From Silene latifolia (lineage: Eukaryota; Streptophyta; Magnoliopsida; Caryophyllales; Caryophyllaceae): a stretch of 64,000 nt of DNA. The stretch is from the NCBI RefSeq assembly GCF_048544455.1, contig NC_133534.1, positions 38,502,217 to 38,566,216 of the forward strand, given 5' to 3'. Of the stretch, positions 56,600 through 64,000 are shown in pieces. The notes beneath the pieces were generated by a model. It saw only the letters and a list, made by a program, of their open reading frames with translations, was not told the DNA's origin and made no database searches. Every line of letters begins with the position of its first letter. Within the stretch, counting starts at the first letter, position 1. Both the position numbers and the translations under genes were made by a program.

Positions 56600-56660
56600 G
56601 TAAAAGAATTTTTTTTCGTTTCTTTTTTTTTTTTTCTTTTCTAATTCCTGCTTCTGGTAG
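56600..56660 (+). other. 61-bp intron of DUF7745-like gene B
   Basis: ATATTGCAG|GTAAAAG ... CTTCTGGTAG|GTCTGG. It splits ILQ from VWLMERL. The homologous gene at 31602-33442 reads straight through (ILQVWLLERL). Confidence 0.75.
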
Positions 56661-57437
56661 GTCTGGCTTATGGAGCGTCTTCGATTGATCGAGCCCCCAG
56701 TTAATGTTCCTGCTTATCATGCTCGCTCAATTGCAATGAGGACCAGGCTTTACATGGTGGACTTCACTCGAGTTTACAAATACTGGGAAAACAAATTGAA
56801 GAGCGAAGATGGCCCCTTAATTAGATGGATCGTACCATGGTGGCATCTCAAATCTGTCACTGGAGTATCTTCTTTGGATCCAACCCGATCTGTTCGCATT
56901 CCCGACTTGGAGTTTATGATATGCATCTTTCCGGAGAGGTTGATGAGGCAGGTCGGATTGAAGCAGATGATTCCAAAGCTTGACACTGTCCCGCAGACTG
57001 CCGTGGCGCTTACTACTGAGAGTCGAAGGGAATGGGCCATCAAATGGGCGCAGAGGAACATTTGGTTCTTGAATTCTTCTGTTAGTGCTCTATGGGTGTC
57101 GGATTCTTATCTGCTGTGGAGGAAAGCTACTACTCCGGAGGAGCGTGAGAGATTAAGGAAGCGCGAGCCTGTTGATTACAAGGTTCGCGAGGTGGAAAAG
57201 GAGAAGGAAAAGCATCTGACTGAGGGAGAGGAAGAAGCTGGATATCGAGTTGTTCATCCTTCGAAGAAACCAAGGACTTCTCCTGCCGTCGAGATGGTGG
57301 TTGACAAGAATGGCAAAGCAAGACCACGAGAGAGACCGTTGGTTATTAGGTCTGAAGTGGCGCAAGAGCGTCCGGCTCGAGGTCGGGACAAGAAATTTGA
57401 CAAAAATGACAAAGGCAAAGGGAAAATGGAGGAGTAG

Positions 57438-57973
57438 CCTAAATCTTTATTATTATTATTATTATTATTATTATTGTAAGAAGAAGTTGGGGTTTTTAGA
57501 ATCCTAGCTTATTTATTTTTATTATGTAACGTACTATTATTATTAAAGAAATGAACTAAAAAAGGTTAAGTGGTTATGAAACCGTTATGATTTTCTATGA
57601 TTATTCTTGTCGAATTTCAAATGCAATTGCAAATGTCCTTCTATTTACATTTAAGATAATTCAATGGGTTGTATCCCGTGAAGGATTGCCTACGTATTCA
57701 TTTAGAAAATGAAATCAAACCCTTGTGCGTAGTTCGAGTAAATGTAAAAGAATAATTGTTCTAAGCAAGAGCTTGTAATGAACTTAGAAAATAAGCATGA
57801 GCTTTACTTACTCCTAAAATGCAATTTAGTTTATTTGATGATATGAGAATGACGAATTGTCAAAATGCAAGAGCAAGATGACATTAGCTTAATCCAGCTT
57901 GGACAGGGGCCATTTATTTCGTGCCACAGGAGCGACACGTGAGGTTACGCGAGGCGCGTTTTTTGCTCCTATT
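57438..57973. other. Element B spacer between pol and antisense gene
   Basis: Contains a (TTA)n microsatellite (57449-57474) and 3' flanks of the two convergent genes. No further gene. Confidence 0.6.
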
Positions 57974-59560
57974 CTAGGCATAGTAACGTTTCAGTCGGTC
58001 GAGGTATGTTGGGTTGGCAAATTCGTTCCCATATAGGTCTGTGATTATAACCGCGCCCCCTGGAAGTATGGACTTGACTAGAAATGGCCCGACCCAATTG
58101 GGTTTGAATTTTCCTCGTGGATCGACAAGTAAAAGAGCCCTAATTGATTTGAGGACCAAGTCTCCTTCTTTGATGTTCCTTGGCTTAACCCTTTTGTTGA
58201 AGGCTCGTTTGATACGTGCTTGGTATGTTTGCACATTATGTAATGCACGTAACCTTCGTTCATCCAGGAGGATGAGTTCTTCATATATATCCCTTTTCCA
58301 CTCGGCTTCTGGGATTTGACTTTCGAGTAAAATACGCAAGGGTGGTATTTCTAGCTCGACTGGTTTTACAGCCTCCATGCCGTAGGTCAAATAGAAAGGG
58401 GTGGTCCCAGTGGGCGTCCTAACAGATGTACGGTATCCCCATAAAGCAAAGGGTATCTTGCTTGGCCAATCTCTATAGTTGTCAATCATTTTCTTGAGAA
58501 TCGTGACAACGTTTTTGTTTGCCGCCTCTACCGCGCCATTGGTTTGTGGTCTATATGGCGAGGAGTGGTGATGGTGATGCTTAATTTTGTACTTGGCTAG
58601 CAATTGTTCAGTCTCAACTTGGAAATGTGATCCATTGTCACTGATGATCTCATGTGGGCAACCATATCGACAGATAATGTTGGTTTGTATGAACTTTGCC
58701 ACGTTCTTGGCTGTAAGACTGGTGTAGGAAGCCGCTTCTACCCACTTGGTGAAATAATCGATTGCTACTAGGATGAAACAGTGACCTCCTGTTCCGGCTG
58801 GAGTGATCTTGCCGATGATATCAATTCCCCAAGCAGAAAATGGCCAGGGAGATATCATGGTGTAAAGCTATGAAGGAGGGACATGTTGCACATTCCCGAA
58901 AATTTGGCAATTATGGCAATGTCTTACATATTTGATGCAATCAGATTCCATCGTGGTCCAATAATACCCTAAGCGTGTGATTTTCTTTGCCATCATGGGT
59001 CCACTCATGTGAGGGCCACATTCTCTATCATGGACTTCTTCCATCACTTTCCGTGCCTGTGAATGATCAAGACAGCGTAGGATTAAACCAAGAGGTGTTC
59101 TTTTGTATAGTTCTCCTTGCATGAGAACGTATTGGGAAGCTAGCAAGCGGATAGCGTGTTGTCCCCTTAACTCCATTTCTGGTGGATAGGTGCCATTGAG
59201 CTTGAAGTTTAGGATCACTTGGAACCAGGGTTCCTCTGTGATTTCCTCTTCATTGGTGATTTGGTGCACATAAGCTGGCTCTGATCGTCGTTCGATGCAT
59301 AAAGGCATTTCTACCATGCTGTCCGGCATGTTAATCAAAGATGCAAGTTTTGCAAGAGCATCTGCAAATTGATTTTCTTCTCGAGGTAGATGTAGGTAGG
59401 TCACTTGATCGAAGAATTGGGCAACTTGGTCTATTCTGGCTTGATAAGGTGCTAAGCTTTCGCTTCGGATTTTCCAAGATCCCGTAATATGGTTGATGAT
59501 CAAAGATGAATCCCCATGCACTCGAAGATTCTTGATGCTTAAACTTACTGCCGCTTGCAA
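57974..59560 (-). pseudogene. Element B pol, 3' half: aRNase H and integrase
   Basis: Two frames in phase, 59560-58868 and 58858-57974, separated by one stop (HVPPS|stop). The first ends the archaeal-type RNase H (VHGDSSLIINHI, REENQFADALAKLAS) and holds the integrase HHCC zinc finger (HDRECGPHMSG, CIKYVRHCHNC). The second carries the integrase core with all three acids in place (WGIDIIG, IISDNGSHF, NGAVEAANK) and the C-terminal part ending RLKRYYA. Integrase would join element cDNA to chromosomes in the nucleus. The single stop apart, this half looks sound. Confidence 0.88.
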
Positions 59561-61628
59561 TCCAATGAGACACAGCCAGATTCTGCATAGTAAGCGTTAT
59601 TTGTCAATCGAAGTCGAGTTTGAGAGATTGGTGTATGCTCGCCTTCAGGAGAAATGAGCAACACTCCTATTCCAAATCCTCTTAAGTTCGATGCTCCATC
59701 AAAATAGAGGTCCCAGGAGTCTACATCCGTTTGGAGTATATCCTCATCCGGAAACGACCAGGTGTCTATTGTTTGTGTATCATTGATGAGATTTTCTGTA
59801 AAGAATTCGGCAACGGCGCGCCTCTTTATAACTTTCAAAGGTACATACTTGAGATCGAACTCTGACAGCATCAAAGTCCATCTTGCTAAACGTCCATTGA
59901 GAACGGGTTTCTCGAAGAGGTATTTGACAGGATCCATTTTGGAGTATATTTTGACGGAGTAGCTAAGCATGTAATGGCGTAGCTTCTTCGTTGCCCACAC
60001 AAGAGCGAGGCATGTCTTCGCGAGTGGTGTGTATTTGCACTCGTACTCCAAGAACTTCTTACTAAGGTAGTAGATGGCTCTTTCTTCTTTTCCTACAGTT
60101 TGAGCTAGCATGGCGCCCATGGCCATTTCAGTTACCGTGAGATATAAATCAAGAGGTTGATCTCGTTGAGGTGGCATGAGCACTGGTGGTTTGGCTAGTA
60201 TTTCCTTGATTCGGTCGAAAGCCTTCTGAAGTCATCATCCCACATGGTGTGATCTGTTTTCTTTAACTTCTTGAAGATAGGTTCGCAGATCATGGTGAGT
60301 TTTGATATGAATCGACTTATGTACTGCACCTTGCCAAGGAATCCTCTAACTTCTTTCTCCATTTGAGGTTGTGGCATTTCGATTAGAGCTTTGATTTTGG
60401 AAGGGTCTATTTCTATACCTCGTTGGCTAACAACGTATCCCAGGAGTTTGCCAGATGTCACTCCGAATGTGCATTTCTGAGGATTGAGCCTCATGTTGTA
60501 CTTCCGTATCCTTGAGAAGAATTTGCGAAGGTTCGCGATGTGTCCCTCTCTTTCCTTGGACTTGACAATCATGTCATCTACGTATACCTCAACTTCTTTA
60601 TGCATCATGTCATGTAAGAGCGTAGTTGCGGTGCGTTGGTATGTAGCTCCGGCGTTGATTAACCCAAATGGCATAACCGTGTAGCAATAGGTTCCCCATT
60701 GAGTGACGAAGGCGGTCTTATGCATGTCTTCTATGGCCATCTTGATCTGGTTATATCCTGCATATCCACCCATGAAGGATAGTAGCGCCTGATCCGCCGT
60801 ATTATCCACCAATATGTCAATATGTGGTAGAGGAAAGTCATCCTTAGGACTCGCTTTGTTTAAGTCTCTAAAGTCAACACAAACACGGATTCTCCCATCC
60901 TTTTTGGGTACGGGTACTATGTTAGCTACCCAGTCTGAGTACTCGGAAACTTTGATGAAACCGGCTTTGAATTGTTTATCGACTTCTTCTTTGATCTTGA
61001 GAGCCCATTCCGTCCTTATTCGACGAAGCTTCTGTTTCACGGGTTTGAAACCTGGTTTGATTGGGATTCTATGCTCTGCGATGTCCCTGTCAATCCCTGG
61101 CATGTCTTTGTAGGACCAAGCAAAAACGTTTTTGAATTCGTGCAGGAGGTCTATGAAATTGGCCTTTTCGGTGGGGCTCAAGGTTGTCCCTATCCTAAGT
61201 TCTTGGGGTTCTAGTTCAGTTCCTACGTTGATGGGTTCAGTATTTTCTATCACTGGTCCCCCTTCCCCCTCTTTTAGTATTTCTTTGGCTATGTAGGGAG
61301 GTCTTTCGATTGAGTCTGGGTTTGGGTCATCCTCCTTATCATCGTAAACAGAATTGCATTCAAGATAACACGAAGAGTAAGCAGAAGCTGTTTTATTCAT
61401 ATTAAAATTTGAGAAAATTTGAAACAAAGAAACCATCTGATCTGTAGTCAGTGGCGGTAAAGGGACAGCCGTTGAGACATTTCCCGAACTACTGTTTCTA
61501 TTTGGCACTAAGCTAGGAGAAACGAGGGGAGTGGGAATGACGATAGGAGGAGACTCTCTAAGAACTTCTCTAGACTCCGACTCTGACTCTGACTCGAATT
61601 CATCGTCTTTTGGTTCTCCTTTGAACAT
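59545..61628 (-). pseudogene. Element B pol, 5' half: reverse transcriptase and RNase H
   Basis: 61628-60195 encodes the RT: RIRVCVDFRDLNKASPKDDF, YCYTVMPFGLINAGATYQR, EVYVDDMIVKSKE, RGFLGKVQYISRFISK. A 1-nt loss near 60230 shifts the frame. 60183-59545 continues with RNase H (LYLTVTEMAMGAMLAQTV, ARWTLMLSEFDLKYVP) and enters the second RNase H (WDLYFDGASNLRGFGIGVLL). Another shift near 59560 leads to the next part. RT followed by two RNase H domains fits the Tat lineage (Ogre, Retand and kin). Confidence 0.88.
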
Positions 61629-61787
61629 TTCTCCTTCTCTAGTGGTGAGCTTGAAGAGTCTTCCTTGATTGTTTGTCCACTTGATCGATTTTCTCCATCC
61701 TTTCTGCTGATTGGTGTTAGTTTCTGTGCCCAGTGTGGTAATGATCTCATCTATGATGCTTTAGGCATTCTTGATTAAGGGAAGATC

Positions 61788-63119
61788 CTAGAGGTAGACA
61801 TCTTCCTCGCTATCCGTCCATATCCCATTGATCACCTCTTCTTTTGGGGAGATAAGATGTGAGCAATCTAAGGTAGATTCATCACTTGTAATCATCAGAA
61901 CTCCAAGAGGATTTTGAGTGTTGTTAGGCTTACCCCCAGGCGGTATTGGTAGGCGACCGTCTTCAATCATATCTTGAAGTGCATTTTTCAGTTTGTAGCA
62001 TTTTTCTGTATCATGTCCCTTACCTCTATGGTATTCGCAGTATGAATTCTCATCCCAGAACTTGGATTTCTTTTCTGGTTCGGGTGTAGGGCCTATGGGT
62101 TGAAGTTTACCCAACTTCATCAACCTTTTCAGAGCGTTGGAATATGTGTCCCCCAGATTTGTTAATTTCCTTGGAGGGGTACTCTTCTTAGATGGCTCGA
62201 GAAGGTTAACTTCATCAGTTTTGCTAGTAGAGCCGTAAGAACGACTTGTTGAGCCTTGATATCCACGACCTATCGTTTTGGACAAGAGCCCTTTACGGAT
62301 GTCATCTTCAATCCTTGTCCCTAGTACGGTTAAATCTTTGAAGGTCTTAATGTTTTGATACCTCAAATGGTTTGCATAGATGGGTTTTAGGTTGTCCACG
62401 AATTTCTCCACGAGGGTAGCTTCATCCGGACGTTCAACAAGTTGAGTACTAGTCTTCCTCCACCGACTTAGGAAGTCGGTGAAACCTTCTTTGTCATTTT
62501 GGGTAAGAACCTCTAGAGTGCGCATGTTGACTTGGATTTCAGCATTATCCGCATATTATTTAGCAAACTCGATTGCGGCATCATCCCAGGTAGCGATTTT
62601 CTTGTGCTCTAGCGAATAGAACCATTGTTTTGGGATGGTGTCAAGAGATGAAGGAAAGATCCTTAAGAACATCTCGGGTTTAATGCCTTTGATAGACATG
62701 TAATCCTTGAAATCACGGATATGGTTCAAAGGGTTTTCGTGCCCCTTGAATTTAGGGATATCCGTCATGTTGAAGTTGGTTGGCAACTTGGAACTCACGG
62801 CCTCATATTTGCGATTGTTTTCTCTGTAAATGTCATCCCCTTTGAGATACATCAATTGCTCCTCCAAGTATTGGAGTCGTTTCTCAGCTGCAGTCATACC
62901 TATGGGAGGGTATTCGTCTCCGAAGTTGTTCACAAATTCATCAGACACTTCACTTTCTCGAGGAGGCATCCTCGTTTCCACGGCATATATTCGGCCCTCG
63001 ATTGTGTCAAGGCGATCATACACTTGGTCTTGAGTAACTTGGAGACGAGCTAGCGCGGTTAGGATTTGATCATTACCGTTCTGGAGTTGGTTGAAGTTCA
63101 CGTCGCTTGTTTCAAGCAT
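61788..63119 (-). pseudogene. Element B gag
   Basis: 63119-62556 and 62525-61788 lie in one frame, broken by a TAA at 62556-62558 (EFAK|stop|YADNAEIQ). The first part has an N-terminal coiled coil (LQNGNDQILTALARLQ) and the start of the capsid region (FPSSLDTIPKQWFYSLEHKK). The second part has FTDFLSRWRKTSTQL, typical gag, and a zinc-binding stretch CEYHRGKGHDTEKCYKLKN. Two more stops follow before pol in the same frame (DVYL|stop, KNA|stop). At least the first could come from single C-to-T changes at Gln codons. Confidence 0.85.
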
Positions 63120-63898
63120 CTTGGAAACTGGATAAGAGATCGACGACGAATCAAAATATGATCGGCCATTCTAGCACACTTACTTGAAAAGAAATGTTTT
63201 GACTCGTGAAGTGGGAGTGTGCCACTTGTGTCAAGTGAGTTTTGAGGAAATGACAAAGTTTGGAAAATGTTGGTCCTAGTCAACTTTAGTGTAGTTGTAG
63301 GGGTGGACTCGAAGTGAGGTTTTGAAATGGGTTTTAAAGCCCGAATTTTGACTCGACAATTGGACAGAGTTTCGACTAGTCTTGCGCTAATATTAGGCCC
63401 AAGTTTCGAAATTTTTACGTTTTAGAGAAGGATTTTTATTTTACAAAAATCGTCATGGTTTGTTATAGAAATGGTGATCACATATGGTACAAACATTATA
63501 CAAGCATTATAACAGGATGTTGAGTGCATTTAAAAGGGTTTTGGTTTAAAGGGTGGGTTACCATACCGAACAATCAAACCCGAAGTCTGTGGAGAGGTTC
63601 GTACCAAACAAGAGTAAGGCCGATTCCTAGTCCATTTCCTCAAGTAGTGAAAGTCCTTGATACAAACAAGAGTAAGTACCATGGTATGGGTGACGTCAAT
63701 TTGCTATCCATCCTTAGGCCCAAATAAGAATTAGGACCGTTTAGACGGGACGATTGGTCGAATGGGTTGGGTTGGGCCTAGGAAGGCCGAGTGAAACGAT
63801 CTAGGAAGACCGAGTTATGAAAACCGACAATTGTCTCGTACAAACTATTCCCTAACCTTGTTAAAGTTTCACCCTTTTGGCTACACGTGAGTGTATTA
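63120..63898 (-). other. Element B 5' leader
   Basis: Untranslated region between PBS and gag. Short plus-strand frames here are not supported. Confidence 0.6.
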
Positions 63899-63916
63899 TC
63901 CCCAGCGGAGTCGCCA
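63899..63916 (-). other. Element B primer-binding site
   Basis: TGGCGACTCCGCTGGGGA on the minus strand, a PBS sequence common in plant gypsy elements, 3 nt from the LTR end. Confidence 0.8.
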
Positions 63917-63919
63917 AAC

Positions 63920-64000
63920 TGTGGGCGCGGGCCCACGGGGGTGCTTGGGAACAAGCGTTTGCATTTGTGGAGTCGCCACCAATTTATTGTGGAAAATTTG
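63920..64000 (-). mobile_element. Element B 5' LTR, first 81 bp visible
   Basis: Matches 40120-40200 with about three differences in 81 bp, then runs off the window. Confidence 0.85.

Larger units (their letters stand above)
47158..57437 (+). pseudogene. DUF7745-like gene split by a copia element
   Basis: Exon 1 is 47158-47320 (MNTLEIRLKEWTNEF...DYWDPN). It resumes after the copia insertion at 56125-56130 with YHVFAFPGGDIYPFPDEIAA and runs to 56599, then a 61-bp intron (56600-56660) and exon 2 (56661-57437), which ends in a lysine-rich tail (DKKFDKNDKGKGKMEE). There is a TAA at 56207-56209 just after AIGGWNP. Conserved blocks shared with 31602-33442: FLDACLDYWDP, RRRAFGFCLLHVYV, RWIVPWWHLKSVTG, FPERLMRQVG. 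Function unknown; a nuclear role for the basic tail is only a guess. Apart from the insertion, one stop is the only visible lesion. Confidence 0.7.
40120..64000 (-). mobile_element. Giant Ty3/gypsy (Tat-type) element B, minus strand
   Basis: Order on its own strand: 5' LTR (from 63920 rightward, cut by the window end), PBS, gag, pol with a second RNase H, antisense DUF7745-like gene, antisense PMD gene, polypurine tract, 3' LTR (40120-42348). The LTR outer ends agree (TGTGGACGCGGGCCCACGGG at 40120; TGTGGGCGCGGGCCCACGGG at 63920). Without the 8.8-kb copia insert the visible part is about 15 kb. It appears to have inserted into the 3' LTR of the preceding element. Confidence 0.8.

Overview
The window is nuclear DNA from a flowering plant. 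Evidence: a cytosolic-type tRNA-Ser, a plant-style Prp18 splicing-factor gene, GT-AG introns, a plant snRNA-type upstream sequence element (USE), and Stowaway, PIF/Harbinger, hAT and CACTA transposons among large nested LTR retrotransposons. LTRs with tandem TACTCGATCGAGTA palindromes suggest Caryophyllales, perhaps Caryophyllaceae; that placement is recollection and inference, not proof.

Region 1 (1-14.4 kb) is the gene-bearing part. A possible first exon sits at 397-524 (minus). Between 1.1 and 7.8 kb, on the minus strand, are five copies of what I read as one family of short RNA polymerase III transcripts. Each has a USE-like box about 55 nt upstream, a 5' terminal hairpin, a 3' terminal hairpin and a T-run. 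The most divergent copy keeps the hairpins with changed paired bases. I do not recognise this RNA and consider it the most interesting item here. Also present are a hAT MITE, two Stowaway MITEs, a PIF/Harbinger MITE, a LINE-like insertion with a 17-bp target duplication, tRNA-Ser(AGA), a small secreted proline-rich protein gene (9269-9625, minus) and PRP18 (11453-12676, minus).

Region 2 (14.4-24.2 kb) is a graveyard of LTR fragments around one RPA1-like exon (19090-19268). It includes a palindrome-rich gypsy LTR (19360-20767, minus) whose internal region was split by a 1.7-kb CACTA element carrying a decayed small gene.

Region 3 (24.2-40.1 kb) starts with a plus-strand Ty3/gypsy element with broken gag-pol. 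It is followed by two minus-strand genes: a DUF7745-like/coiled-coil gene (31602-33442) and an eight-exon plant mobile domain (PMD) gene (34476-38169). A polypurine tract and a truncated 3' LTR (39801-40119) end the region.

Region 4 (40.1-64 kb) is the mirror arrangement in one giant minus-strand Ty3/gypsy element. Its 2.2-kb 3' LTR is at 40120-42348 and its 5' LTR begins at 63920 and runs off the window. gag-pol lies at 63119-57974. The same two accessory genes lie antisense to pol: PMD at 43267-46285 and DUF7745-like at 47158-57437. The second is split by an 8.8-kb Ty1/copia element (47321-56124) whose gag-pol is one frame broken only by three stop codons. Thus two retrotransposons, tail to tail, each carry the same pair of promoter-bearing, intron-containing antisense genes.
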